Assembly: GCA_950022655.1 (NCBI GenBank)
Contig: OX465580.1
Location: 45,506,028-45,570,027 of the forward strand
Reading direction: 5' to 3'
Source of the DNA: Alentia gelatinosa
Lineage: Eukaryota; Annelida; Polychaeta; Phyllodocida; Polynoidae
DNA: 64,000 bases
Shown: positions 1 to 10,610 of the stretch, in pieces
Position numbering within the stretch: position 1 is the stretch's first letter
Layout of the letters: every line of letters begins with the position of its first letter
Made by a program: the position numbers and the translations under genes
Notes under the pieces: generated by a model
What the model saw: only the letters and a program-made list of their open reading frames with translations
Database searches by the model: none
Told to the model about the DNA's origin: nothing

Positions 1-32
1 AATACATGGCCCATCCTGTGTGACCCTTCCTG

Positions 33-138
33 AGTGACACACACCGAGTGACACACACTAAGTGACATACACTAGGTGACACACACTAAGTGACACACAC
101 TAAGTGACACACATTAAATGACACATACTTAGTGACAC
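33..138. repeat. 14-bp minisatellite
   Basis: About seven and a half copies of a unit close to AGTGACACACACTA, with one or two substitutions per copy. It is simple tandem DNA with no reading frame. Confidence 0.9.
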
Positions 139-465
139 AATGAGTAGCCCTCTCTGACCCTTCCTGACTGACTGCAAGTCTACTTGACCTGGGACGGGAG
201 ATGCGCGGGGAAATGTCCCGATGCGCGGGAAACATCAAGGCAACAAAGAGCTCAGTCAGGTCTATTTTAAGTAATCGACCGCATCGGGGGTGTGAGTGGA
301 GGAGGGTATGACCTACATCGGGTGGAAGGTTGTGAGCATGAGCTGGAGGGAGTTGGGAGGGGGTTGGTTGTTACGCAGTGGAAGTGTGTCCCTGCTAGTG
401 GATGAGCACACCAGTCTAGTCACCCGATGCCTTACCACTTAGGAGTGGATGGTGACTGGACCATG
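139..465. other. Intergenic sequence, no gene seen
   Basis: Mixed unique-looking DNA left of the first LINE insertion. No open frame or recognisable repeat was found. Before the LINE inserted it was continuous with the sequence from 4241 onwards. Confidence 0.6.
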
Positions 466-481
466 TCGGCTATATGGAACA
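466..481. repeat. Left target-site duplication of LINE A
   Basis: The 16-bp string TCGGCTATATGGAACA occurs here and again at 4225-4240, exactly flanking the LINE. A perfect pair of this length is typical of target-primed reverse transcription. Confidence 0.9.
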
Positions 482-708
482 TACTTTCTTTTTTTTTTTT
501 GGTTGCTTTTATTTCATTCTGTCATATGTGACAGATCTTCCATGAAACAGTAAACAGTTTTACATGTAACAGTAAATTGTAAACATAGTCAATACATGTT
601 ATGATAATGAGAGGTTGGATGAGTATATATACACAACTTGTGACAATGGATATGTTTGCCACTCAACGAATCAATCTGCATCTACATGTCTGCAAGTTCT
701 TGTTTAAC

Positions 709-2109
709 TTATGTTTTGAATGAGGACTTAGTCACAGCTTTTTGCGTTTGTTCACTTAGTTTGTTCCACATTACCAATCCTCTGTACATCGGACTGCGCC
801 TATAACCATCTGTCTTAAACCTGTACTCCGTGAACTTTACCTTGCAATCTGCCCTTGTTCGGACATTCCTTTGTACAATATTTTCAGGTTTCTTCAACAA
901 TTTATGACATATACACATGAGCTGCCTAGACCTTCTTACCTTCAGCTTTTCTACTTTACACTCTTCATGCAGTTGTTCAATACCCATGGCTCTGACATGG
1001 GCTTGCATTACTATCCGAAGTCCTCGGTTTTGTAGGCGTTGTAACTTATCAATGTTAGCCTGTGTCGCACCATCGAGCAGGAAACATGCATATTCCATGT
1101 TTGGTCTTATTGTACTCACATATATTAGTCGGGCAACCTCCATGGTGACCTTACTCCTTAACTTTTGTAGTTTGAATAACTTTACATTTACAGATTTGAA
1201 AACTGATTTCATATGCTCGTCTAGACTAAGGGATGAGTCCAAGACCACACCTAGATAGCGATAACTATGGCAGTGTGGCAGTTGTCTACCATTGCATAGG
1301 AGGTTCAAACATCTCAGTCGCTTCATTCGAGGCTTAGTGCTGTACCAACATGTCATCGATTTTTTAAGGTTCATAGTTAACGCATTAGCATTGCACCACT
1401 CACTAATCCGATTGACAGATAACTGCAAGTTGTTTGCTGCAGATGCCGCATCCATATCTGAATCATAGAGAACCAGATCATCCGCGTACTGTACATTAAG
1501 ACTCTTATGCACATTATTACACATATCGTTAACAAAGAGTAAAAATAACAGTGGTCCTAGCACCGAGCTCTGAGGTACTCCAAATGAGACATCTGCCAGG
1601 CTCGATGCTAGTCCATTAACTCTGGTCCTCTGTTTCCTATCATGAAGATAATTACTGACCCAGAGTAACACATCTGGTGGTACCTTGTAGTATCCTCGTA
1701 ACTTGGCTAGTAAAAGTTCATGCGAAACACAATCGAAGGCTTTACGCACATCAACAAAGCAGACTGCTGTAACTTTAGCCTGGTCCCGAGCTTTGTATAA
1801 GTCGTCGCTAAAACGATACAGGGCATCAGCAGTCCCCATACCGGGACGGAAGCCATATTGACTATCTGTAATCAGCCCACGCTCGTTCACAAATCTATAC
1901 AACCTGTCATGCATTATTTTTTCCATTACCTTGTTGGGCATGTTCAAGTTGGTAATCGGCCGCCAGTTATTCACATCGGTTTTGTCTCCAGATTTAGGGA
2001 TGGGTGTTATACAGCCCACCTTCCAGGTTTTCGGCACAATTCCAGTTTCGAACGAGTTATTGTATAGTTCTTCAAATTCATCTATGAGTATATACATACA
2101 GTCCTTCAT
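709..2109 (-). pseudogene. LINE A reverse transcriptase half of ORF2
   Basis: This is the RT part of the LINE polyprotein, which copies element RNA at the nicked target. Visible RT blocks are WRPI (residues 49-52), the first catalytic aspartate in FVDVRKAFD (118-126), GVPQSSVLGPLLF (177-189), the catalytic YADD (208-211), and a C-terminal tail with YRGLVMWNKL. The GVPQ block normally reads GVPQGS; here the glycine is serine, which may damage the enzyme. The frame continues the endonuclease frame at 2129-3562 after a one-base shift near 2150, so the listed start is not a true initiator. Family assignment is certain, activity doubtful. Confidence 0.93.
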
Positions 2110-2128
2110 TACCCTAGATGAAACATGG

Positions 2129-3562
2129 TCAACTCTTATGTATACTTATGTCTCCAAACAATTTTAACAGTTCATCTCGGTCAGTTCTGATTGCTAGATT
2201 GGGTTCATTTTCATTTTCAGATGTGACACACAATTCATTTAACTCTGCCAAATTCTGTTTAATAAGGGCTTGGTCACACTTATTGTATAGATTTTGCCCT
2301 ATATTGGAGAAACAATTGTTGACATAATTCGGTATGTCTACCTCTGGTATCGACTCACCTGTGGTCTCATCTACTAAGGCACACGTTACATCTTGGGGCT
2401 TACCATGCAACAGGTCATTTATTCTCCGCCAGAACTCATTTGGCTGTTCTTTCGTATTAGCAACAACATTTTCACAGTATTCATCTTTGCAGCACTTCAT
2501 TTGATTGCGTATCCTTACCCCAAGCTTTTTTATCGCTAGTAGATCATTATTATTATTTGAGAGCTTATAATCCTTTATCATTCGTTGTTTATCATAGATT
2601 AGTGAGATTATCTCATCTGTTAGCCAGGGTGTTTTTTGCTGTTTAAACTTCATTTTTTTCATAGGGCAATAATTGTCTAGATATTCTGTAAGGAAATTAA
2701 GGATGTATTCCCATTGGTAGTCGGGATCTGTACTCAGCCAGAACAGGGTCCAGTCTTGTTGACTCAAATATGTTTCTAAGTCTAGTTTATTATATGACTT
2801 ATATGACCTTCCTTCAAAGTTAACCGGGCTTCTGTTTTCTCTTGGTTTTTTCCTCTTAGCATGTACTGAATAATGATCACTCACTAGATCCATACCTACA
2901 CCAGAATCCAACACATGTACTGAATTTGTGTAAATATGGTCCAGTATAGTGCCGGTGTTGCATTTGTTAGGCCTTGTGGTACTGTGGATTAGTTGTTTGA
3001 GTCCCATGTCCCTCGTTATGTTCAATATTTCTCGCATTCCGGGCTCATTTCTCTGGTTGAGATCGATGTTTAAGTCTCCAATCAGCCAGATTTCTCTCCC
3101 CAATAAGAGAGGATCTTCTAAAACCTCTTCAATCTTGGTCAAGAAGTTACACATTTTTCCCCTTTGTGATCTATAACAGATAATCAGGACCATCTTTTTG
3201 TTTCCTGGTTTTTCAATCTTCAGGGTCATGATCTCAAAGTCAAAATTACTGACACATAGTCCCTCTAGTCGTGTTATCCATCTCCCCAATTCTCCCCTTA
3301 TGTAGCAGGCAACTCCTCCACCCTTACCCATAGTACGGTCTTGTCTAAAAAATGTGTGGTTATCCCATTGTGTATGCGAGTTATCATGTAGAGTATGTAG
3401 CCACGTTTCACTGATGGTCACTATGTTGTCATCTTTAAACAATACTTTGACTAGATCTAAGTGGGGGATTAAGCTACATATATTGACATGCCGTATTAAC
3501 AGATCCTTCATCTGAATCTTCCCTGGGAACTGGGAGTGCTTTAATATTACATGTGCTTCCAA
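2129..3562 (-). pseudogene. LINE A apurinic-type endonuclease and linker
   Basis: This is the N-terminal part of the LINE ORF2 protein, which nicks target DNA to prime reverse transcription. The exonuclease-endonuclease-phosphatase motifs are complete: HVNICS (asparagine near residue 27), SETWL (E52), IGDLNID (162-167), LDHIYTN (207-213) and VSDH (227-230). A linker rich in charged residues follows. The frame ends at 2129 because of a single-base shift, and RT coding resumes at once in the neighbouring frame. Start chosen as the first ATG; the conserved endonuclease region begins about 20 residues later. Confidence 0.9.
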
Positions 3563-4224
3563 TGTATGTATTATGAGGATGAGAGGGTTAATGAGTGTGA
3601 TTGTGGATTACAGTATAGATTCCCAGGCGTAGGTGCTGCCCTAAGCCGGGGACGAAGTCACAGCACTGTCGTGTTTGCAGTGCTGCGACTTATAAACTTA
3701 TCCTAAGAGTCGTCAAGTAAGTATTTGTTGATAAGTGATTAATGAAATAGAGGGTGCGGAGGGAGTAATTGATCAATCAAAGATTGATCTTAATCTTAAG
3801 ATTACTCTTACGCCGCCGATTCGACATGCGCACATTTTAGTTGATATTGGGACCTGCAGGTGCCCTATACTCAGACAAAAATTTATATATATATAATCAC
3901 ATATATACACCCTGACCTTTCGCTCACATATTACTATGTACCTTGTCAGTTTTACAACGATTTAACTAGGCTGGCATCAGAGACCTTTCAGTAGACCAAA
4001 ACTTAGGTAACACAGAGCCATATTTCAGTCTTTGTGTGTCCTGGTCGTTAGACAGATCTGACTTCTAGATAATAGTCAAAGTCCTGGCTTTCATTCAATT
4101 TACTACCAGTCTATGTACAGACTAGGCCCAGACCACCTTCAGCTGGGAGTCAGAGGACACACACCAGTTAGGCTCCAGTGCCAGTCAAGTCCCACCCCAG
4201 CCCCACTTCAGTACAAGAGTAAAA

Positions 4225-4240
4225 TCGGCTATATGGAACA
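4225..4240. repeat. Right target-site duplication of LINE A
   Basis: Second copy of the 16-bp duplication also found at 466-481. Confidence 0.9.
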
Positions 4241-4261
4241 GACCCTTAAGACTACTCTTTT

Positions 4262-4607
4262 ATTGTTGAAATGCATAATTAATTCAGTTACTAAGCTAAA
4301 ACTTGCTTGAGCGGTGGAACGTTTTGGTAGAAAACCAAATTGGCTTGGAGTCAAGTAGTTTGAGTCAGATAATTCATCAAATAGTCTAGAGTGTAGCACT
4401 TTTTCAAAAATCTTAGAAATAAAGCTCAACACTGTAATAGGTCTCCAATTATTGTTATTTCGCAAATCCCCTTCCTTTGGTAACGGGGTTATTGTCCCAT
4501 GTTTAAGAATTTCCGGAAAATATCTCTCTTTGAACGAATGGTTGATTAAATTCACCACAATTTTTGGTCTTATACTACATAATTTTTTCAATAAGATACT
4601 ATAGAGG
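4262..4607 (-). pseudogene. LINE B early RT fragment
   Basis: The minus-strand translation contains PLPKEGDLRNNNNWRPITVL, the hallmark start of a LINE RT domain, followed by SQFGFLPKRSTAQA. It breaks off before the first catalytic aspartate. The upstream part of the frame (4608-4705) is hairpin-element DNA, not RT. It belongs to the same decayed copy as 4897-5407. Confidence 0.8.
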
Positions 4608-4747
4608 AAACCCATGAAAGTTGAGGGTCTGAGCCCGTATCCCATCGAATTTGAATCACATAGTAGTTCACAAGGCGAAGCCGCGTGAATTACTAAGTGA
4701 TTCAAATGAGATGGGATCGAGCTCTGACCCTCAACTTGAATGGGTTT
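4608..4747. mobile_element. Small palindromic MITE 1 in LINE B
   Basis: A roughly 140-bp imperfect palindrome. The left arm begins AAACCCATGAAAGTTGAGGG and the right arm ends CCCTCAACTTGAATGGGTTT; the centre is near 4679. It interrupts the RT frame of LINE B, so it inserted after the LINE. The family is not assigned. Confidence 0.7.
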
Positions 4748-4752
4748 CTGAA

Positions 4753-4896
4753 TTTATCTCACCCTTAATATTGACTAATGGGTTAACATTTGTGACATTA
4801 TCCCCCATTGGATATTTTTCCTAAATATCTAATGGGCGTTAGATACGAGTTCCCAATGTTAAGTCTATGGAGAAAAAATATCTGGGGTGAGATAAA
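4753..4896. mobile_element. Small inverted-repeat MITE 2 in LINE B
   Basis: The ends are TTTATCTCACCC (4753-4764) and its exact reverse complement (4885-4896). It lies directly beside MITE 1 and interrupts the LINE frame just after a WKSTG motif, the usual linker sequence before the RT core. The interior has short inverted segments and no coding capacity. Confidence 0.65.
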
Positions 4897-5407
4897 AACC
4901 TGTACTTTTCCAATTGTCCAGGGACCGTATAATCATTGCAATATCCTCCTCATCGGTTGTTAACTTATTTATCAATTCCTCTGGTTCTTCTTGCCTCCCC
5001 AAGTCATTTGTTCCTACATTATCATACTGGATGAAGTTAGTATTGCTTTCTACACTATTCCCTATATTTATGAAATATCTGTTCATCTCATTACTAATTT
5101 CTTTTAAATTTTTGCCTTCAGTTTTTGGATAATTACTAATTGGGTTTTCGGTGCCTTTCTAGATGTTATTTAACAGCCTCCAAAGATTTTTGGGATTTTT
5201 TTAGTTTGCTACTAGATTCTTTTGAATCTGCTTTGCTCTCATCTTTTTTAGTCCTTTATCTATTTGCCATCTAAGTTTCCTAATTTCCCTTAACATTCTA
5301 AGATATAATGGATCCAAACTTTGCAATTTGTTCAAGGTTGTCAAAGTTTTCCTTCTTTTTTCTATTTTTTCACTTAATCCCTTTGTAAGAGCTTCTCCAT
5401 TTTTCAT
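4897..5407 (-). pseudogene. LINE B linker region fragments
   Basis: Two minus-strand frames (4865-5086 and 5201-5407) encode a LINE linker with an N-K/S-TG motif (DNWKSTG) and a lysine/arginine-rich helix. They are separated by frame breaks. The same kind of region precedes RT in LINE A and LINE C. Clearly decayed. Confidence 0.65.
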
Positions 5408-5484
5408 TCTAATTTTCTTATTCTTTACAAGTTATCTGTTATTACATTCCCTATAAAGAGATAAAGGGCTTCGTATTTGTCCCT

Positions 5485-5829
5485 GTGAAAGGAGTATGGT
5501 CCAAACTACATCATCGCACCAAAACCAAATTTTTGCATCGTAGAAGAAAGGAATTATTGTTAGGTTATATGCGGAAGTGTTATTTTGAAACCCATGCTGA
5601 AAAATACTCAGAGGCAGAAGTGGGGAATGCACTCAAAAGCGATTCACAAATAACTCTCCGATCCAGATCGAAATTAAACTACAAGTTGGATCGCCCTCGA
5701 AGTGAATTTGTAAAAAAGTCACCTAGGTATAGAGGAGAAAAGGCTTGGAATGATCTACCAGTTAGCATCCAAAAGGCACCAAGTAAAAGCGCGTTTAGAT
5801 ATGCAATCAATAAAATTGAGTTGTTATGA
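5485..5829 (+). pseudogene. LINE B C-terminal ORF2 fragment
   Basis: The plus-strand frame ends with SPRYRGEKAWNDLP and VSIQKAPSKSAF, matching the tail motif YRG...WN.LP...Q....S..F that ends LINE A, LINE C and other LINE ORF2 proteins in this window. It is the 3' part of LINE B in the opposite orientation to 4262-5407. The first residues of the listed frame are not recognisably RT and may be junction sequence. Confidence 0.8.
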
Positions 5830-6060
5830 CCTAATAGAATGCTGTTTAGAGCGATACATAATGTTAAAAAGATTGACGATCCATCTTTGTATGGCTGCTA
5901 ACCCCAAAGAACATTGGCTATTCTACTTTCTCTGTACATCTCTCATAAACCACCCTTCAATGTCTAAGAGCTATGGCTAAATGCCTAAATTGTTATTATA
6001 TTATCTATGGTACTGTCGATGCGTTCATAAGCGGTCATCATAATCATAATATCATAAAAT

Positions 6061-7383
6061 CATCATACCTCCTTGCACTCAACAAATGTATGTAACTGAT
6101 TACTGGCATATATGTTACTCTAAGTAATACCAGACTGACTGAGTGTAACATCATTATTATTATTCACTACTTACATGTAAATTTATACAACCAGACTAGC
6201 TAATACTGTATACTGTACACTGTCCAGACTGTATGATGCATTAATGGAAGACACACTACCTCGCTTCACTCAGCTAAACACCTTCAGGCTCTCAGCAACT
6301 CACCCTGACACTGCAAATGTGTCACCAAAACCCCAAACCATGAGTTTCAAGGCTAAATTTCCATCTTTAAACCTGCTGCCTACCTGTTGCCTTTGTCTGG
6401 TCCTGGCCAACAGTCATCCTCACAGACCCATCATCGCCGCCCTAATCCACAGCTCATCAGCTTTAGACTTGGGCATGTCAAGCACCCGGGCACCCCTCTG
6501 AAGGCGGCTGACTCCAATACTGCCGGACCACCCTCCAAGACCTCTCTCTCATCTTCCAAGACCCAGAGCGCAACCAAATCTTTCCAAACTAAGTCCCCCT
6601 TCATCACCCCTCCATGTCCCTCTCCCCCCTACAACCTGGCCCACCTCTCTGCCCCACCCATTCCCTCCTCGTCATGCCCCTATTGGACCGTCCCTTCTTA
6701 TTCCCTCCACCCACCGGGAGAACCGCGCCCCCTACCAACCCTCCATCCTCACCTGTCCTTCCACGTGTCATCACACATCCCCTCCACAAGTCACTGCACT
6801 TGACTCCCTCATCTCTGCCTGGGCTCCGGGCACCTCAACACCGGGTAGCGCCCCCTCTACATGTCTCTACATCAGCCCCATCGGGGGCCCAACTCTCGTC
6901 CCATAAACCTCAGATTCCTCCCGGCTGACGTCAACCGTCTGTCCCTACACATTAACGGCAGCCGCCTCCTCTGCGGCCGCCAACGTGACGGCTCAACAGC
7001 AGCTTCACCTCCTGGCCACCACAGGCCACTCGCTTTTCATCCTCGGGCACTTCTGCTCTGTGCGATGTCCCTGAAGGCTGTCCTGCCTGGGCCTGAGCCC
7101 TGACCTGGGTCTCGCCAGCCCCCCTACAACCTCTGATGAACCCCCCCCCCCCTACAGCTCTATTACAACTGGCTAGGGCTCACAGTCTCCACAGAGCCAC
7201 TGCGGCTCTCTGTCACCAGACTAAAATATTTCAATACCTCCAGACCAATTGCCTCGGCAATTACCCCAGGGGAATACTTGTTCGACTTCTTTCTCTGCAA
7301 TGACCTTCTCCTCTTCTTCTCCTCCTGTCACTTTGCTACAGCCTTGGCCTCCGGATTACTTTCTCCCTCTGGACTCCATCCAC
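6061..7383. other. C-rich non-coding stretch
   Basis: Contains short ATT repeats near 6150 and a pyrimidine-rich block (about 6400-7150) with a poly-C run at 7141-7152. Several proline/serine-rich frames exist, but they overlap in all phases and look like by-products of C-richness. No gene or mobile element was recognised. Confidence 0.5.
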
Positions 7384-7830
7384 TGGTAATTTCAATAGCT
7401 CATGATATTTGTCTTATAAATTTTATTACTCTAAAATTTCTCTCGTAGTATATTTAAGTGTAACTCAATAGATTTTATCCATAGTAAGACTTCTGTGTAA
7501 GGCATTTAGGGCTAACCGGAGGGTTGTTGGTAATGCGTAACAGAGGAGACTTTGCTACGCACGCCAACTCACATGGTTCCTGTCATGTGAACCTGGCCAC
7601 CACCTCATCCACTACCTCATCCACTGCTGTCGTACCCTTCATCCTGGGATGCCAACGACCCACCTATCCTACAGTAACTCTTGACTTTCATGTTCTTTAT
7701 TTCCCCAACTTCATAGGGCCATTTCAATAGCTTGTGACATTTCTCTTAAATATGTTATTACTCTAAAATTTCTTTTGTCGTTTATTTGAGTATAACTCAA
7801 TAGATTTTATCTCTAGTAAGGCTTTATTGG
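7384..7830. repeat. Diverged 105-bp direct repeat
   Basis: Two copies, about 7384-7490 and 7725-7830, share the blocks ATTTCAATAGCT, TTATTACTCTAAAATTTCT and TAACTCAATAGATTTTAT in the same order and direction. The 230 bp between them differ. They could be remnants of one repeat family; no coding is seen. Confidence 0.75.
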
Positions 7831-7837
7831 GGCATAG

Positions 7838-8141
7838 ACCTGGGACCTGTTTCAGTAGTCTCGTAACATTAAGCCTAGACAGACATCAACAGCAGCACCA
7901 ACAGTGCTAGCAACAGCGGAAAAAGACTAGCAAATATCTGAAGATCGAAGTGGCCAATCTTCTTCATATTTGGAATGAGTATAGATTATATGTATCCCCT
8001 ACTCATGTTAAAGTGTCATTGCTTAATTCCTACGAGAAGTGAGTGAAACGTGTGTCATCGACTGCAATCTTGTGATGTATCCGTATGGTGTCACAGACGC
8101 CATCTAGACATGTCACAAAACTACTGAAACAGGTCCCAGGT
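7838..8141. mobile_element. MITE with perfect 22-bp terminal inverted repeats
   Basis: A 304-bp element whose ends (starting ACCTGGGACCTGTTTC) are exact reverse complements over 22 bp. The interior is non-coding. About 90 bp inside it (around 7945-8045) closely resemble the inner segment of the larger MITEs at 15980 and 30736, although the terminal repeats differ. No clear target duplication was seen, so the superfamily is open. Confidence 0.85.
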
Positions 8142-8214
8142 CACTGTACCCCGAACCAGGCCTGTTCATTGGCTTGAATGTGAATTTGGATCCCGTCTGC
8201 GTTCCACGGGGACT

Positions 8215-8650
8215 GCCATGGATATAGTAGATGGTCACAGACCTTTGTAAAGGGATATAGTAGACATTTGCAGAACCTCATAGATTGATATAGCTGACAA
8301 TTGCAGATTTCTTGTATATGGACATAGCAGATGGTTGCAGACCTTCAAAGATGGACATCAGACTGTGACAGACCTTCATAGATCAACATAGCAGACAGTC
8401 ACAAGCCTTCGTATATGGACACAGCAGATAATCGCAGATATGTTGTAGATGGAAATATGATTCCATTGCAAAGATGGATGGATAAAGCAGACAATCACAG
8501 ACCTGCCATAGATGGTAATAGCAGGCAGTACAGACCTGTTGTAGATGGACATAGCAAAGAGTCGCAGATCTGTTCACATTGCCGACATAGATAAATAAAG
8601 CAGTAGTTATAGACCTTCATATATGGACATATAGCACTATGTCTTAGACC
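8215..8650. repeat. Degenerate minisatellite, about 35-40 bp unit
   Basis: More than ten diverged copies of a unit containing GATGGACATAGCAGA followed by a variant of CAGTCGCAGACCTT. Unit length drifts. The minus-strand frames here are repeat translations, not genes. One isolated related piece lies near 9100. Confidence 0.8.
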
Positions 8651-9453
8651 TACCGTATAGCTGGACAGAATACAGGACACTTGCCTCTGCCACTATTCTT
8701 GGCTACATGGTACAATATATCATCTTTCATGTATGCACTTTGTAGAAAGGCATAATGGCTCACAATGTTCAAATTCTTGCAGTGTACAAGAACTCCCTTC
8801 CAAGGGAAGAATTGTTAAAAAAACAGCTAAAAAAACAACCACGCTGCGGTTCCCCGTCGTGATCTCGTGGGGACACCCTCTGATTGTATAACGTGGCTTT
8901 TCTATAAGAGAAAAAAGAAACTTAAAAAAACATATTTAAGATACCGTGTAAGTATTGCATTAGTGTATTTTATATTCCCAGTCAGTTTGAACCATAGAAC
9001 GGATTTTTGGGAGCTTCACAACATGGCACAGTGTCCACGTTTACTCCACAAGAAAATTAATATGCTGCCAATGTAGCGTAGTTTTCGGATACCAACGTCC
9101 ATAGCAGACAATCGCACACATGATCCAACACAAATGTTAGCTCATAGGTAGGAGATGCTACCATTATATAACTAATGATTAACTAGAGAGCGCATTATAG
9201 TATATGGTATTTATTATACTTTGGACAATTTATACGTAGTATAACAATTGAGTATAGTAATACCGATGTGTAATACAATTGACAAGGTATTACGAGAGTA
9301 TTAAATTGGTAACATGAAATTTGAAAATTGCAGATTTGACAATTGTTATACAGATACACACGTAGTGTAAGAAATTGATACAATGTATCAAAATGACATT
9401 GGATAATTGTTGAGTTTATCAAAAAACAAGTACCAACCGGAACGTTGATAAAG
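8651..9453. other. AT-rich non-coding, includes 3' end of DIRS element
   Basis: No gene was seen. Between about 9190 and 9420 the sequence is very AT-rich, with recurring GACAATT/ATAC-type short repeats in both directions. This may be the terminal repeat region of the DIRS element that ends here, but I could not match it to the other end. Confidence 0.4.
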
Positions 9454-10332
9454 TCAGTTGTGTAAGTATGTGGCCAAGGTCTGCTCTGAAGACCACGTTC
9501 CGAGTTTGCAGATGTCAGATGCCGTCATACCCGATGCGGATGCATGTTGGGCGCCGCCCCTCCTGAAGGAGTGTGGAGTGTAGGCTGCTGGGTGCGGGAT
9601 GCGGGCTTGGTGGAGGAGGATACGCAGGATACGTGTGAATGCATCTGAAGTGAGAGGTACTCCTGGTCTGACCAGAAAAATGGGGTCCAGCGGGGCCGCA
9701 GGGGCTGCCGCTCTATAAGACTCCCATAATTCTGCAGGTGAATAACGAGGGTCCGAAGCCGCGGGGACCACGATAACCTGAGTTGAAGAAGGGGCTATCG
9801 TTTTTGATGATATAATCCGTACGTGTAGTGTGCCTTGTTGGGCGATAACGTCACCCCTGGTGATAACGTGAGAAGCCCTGGAGGAGGGAGAAGCGAACAA
9901 GTTTGAAGCCCTAAGGAGGGAATAAAACGTGAAGACTGCTGCCGTCTTGAAGAGTAGGCCTACGGTAAGCCCGTCGGCCAGGTCACAGATCCTATGAAGA
10001 ATATCCAACGTGATGGGGGGGGCTCTGTTGGTAACATGTCCTGAGAGTATAGCAGACCCCCGGAGAACTGCAGAAGCCTGAGGCGATACAAACGGAGAAA
10101 TATCGCCCCCATGGTCCGATATCCAAGACTTCGCCCCCGATACGTAGTTCTTCACCGCACCCGGGGAAGACAGCTTGTTGGCGAGGGCTTGTATGTACAA
10201 GGAAGCCTGGAGTATCGAGGGTCGTCGAGGATCGACTCCATGTCGGCCGGCCCACTGGAGAAAAAACGTCGCTTGCGACGACTTGTTCTTTATCGTTGAA
10301 TTTGCCGCTGCTGCGATGAAAGATGAAGCCAT
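9454..10332 (-). CDS. Tyrosine recombinase of DIRS-type element
   Basis: This 292-residue enzyme integrates the element by site-specific strand exchange. The N-terminal half is a core-binding-like helical region. The catalytic half shows the arginine in LLRASNL (R141), the HSFRRGG box (H254, R257) and the C-terminal tyrosine in TWSSEQTLATYL (Y289), so the R-H-R-Y set is present. A basic residue for the beta-hairpin lysine is available near 176-177. The frame is open throughout. It is the last gene of the element, about 60 bp after the RNase H region. The ATG used fits the start of the core-binding region. Confidence 0.9.
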   Translation of the reverse strand: MASSFIAAAANSTIKNKSSQATFFLQWAGRHGVDPRRPSILQASLYIQALANKLSSPGAVKNYVSGAKSWISDHGGDISPFVSPQASAVLRGSAILSGHVTNRAPPITLDILHRICDLADGLTVGLLFKTAAVFTFYSLLRASNLFASPSSRASHVITRGDVIAQQGTLHVRIISSKTIAPSSTQVIVVPAASDPRYSPAELWESYRAAAPAAPLDPIFLVRPGVPLTSDAFTRILRILLHQARIPHPAAYTPHSFRRGGAQHASASGMTASDICKLGTWSSEQTLATYLHN

Positions 10333-10374
10333 CTGGGCGTGTAGAAGCGGGTCTGTACCTGTAATCAGGTGAAA

Positions 10375-10610
10375 TCACTTAACATGGCGATCAGGGGGGG
10401 GGGGGCGGTCGACGCGGAGAGTGGGTAAAACGTCTCGCGGCGCCGGGCCCTCGGCCAGGACCTCCTCGGAGTCCAGTAAAGCCGCAAGCAACCACAACTT
10501 GTGGGCGCAAGCGCCCACAAAAACATCCTTGATCCTGTGAGGGGAAATAACTGCCCGAGCTCCCGGGCTGTTGGTGGTTATAAGTATAACCGAGCGCTTC
10601 ACCGAGCGTG
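10375..10610 (-). pseudogene. RNase H C-terminal part of DIRS element, shifted frame
   Basis: This frame contains ITTNSPGARAVIS followed by KDVFVGACAHKLWLLAALLD, which resembles the end of the RNase H domain of DIRS-type elements (a TDN..A..VI..G...D..VN block, then LW.LAA). The main RT frame above it becomes glycine/proline-rich nonsense at this point. I infer a frameshift near 10600 that separates RNase H from RT. Confidence 0.6.

Larger units (their letters stand above)
482..4224 (-). mobile_element. LINE A, near full-length non-LTR retrotransposon
   Basis: A 3.74-kb element read on the minus strand. It has about 660 bp of 5' leader (3563-4224), an endonuclease-RT reading frame (3562-709), a 3' untranslated region and an A-rich tail (about 482-500). 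Perfect 16-bp target-site duplications on both sides show that the ends are complete and the insertion is fairly recent. The apurinic-type endonuclease followed by an RT with a YADD box, and the conserved YRG...WN C-terminal motif, place it in the jockey/CR1/L2 part of the non-LTR tree; the exact clade is not resolved. No separate ORF1 is visible. One frameshift and a changed RT motif suggest this copy is inactive. Confidence 0.92.
4241..6060. mobile_element. LINE B, rearranged (5'-inverted) non-LTR copy
   Basis: The left part (about 4260-5407) encodes linker and early RT on the minus strand, while the right part (5485-5829) encodes the C-terminal end of a LINE ORF2 on the plus strand. In the inverted part, the region nearest the RT core lies furthest left. 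That is the arrangement expected from twin priming, in which the upstream piece is inserted inverted ahead of the 3' piece. A tail rich in ATC/TAA triplets (about 6030-6060) may be the 3' end. No target duplication was found. Two hairpin elements interrupt the inverted part. Confidence 0.65.

Noticed and set aside
6244..7103. Overlapping proline/serine-rich frames
   Set aside because: C-rich sequence leaves several phases open together; no domain, no consistent coding phase.
8383..8680. Cysteine/tyrosine-rich minus-strand frames
   Set aside because: Repeat translations of the decayed 35-40 bp minisatellite.
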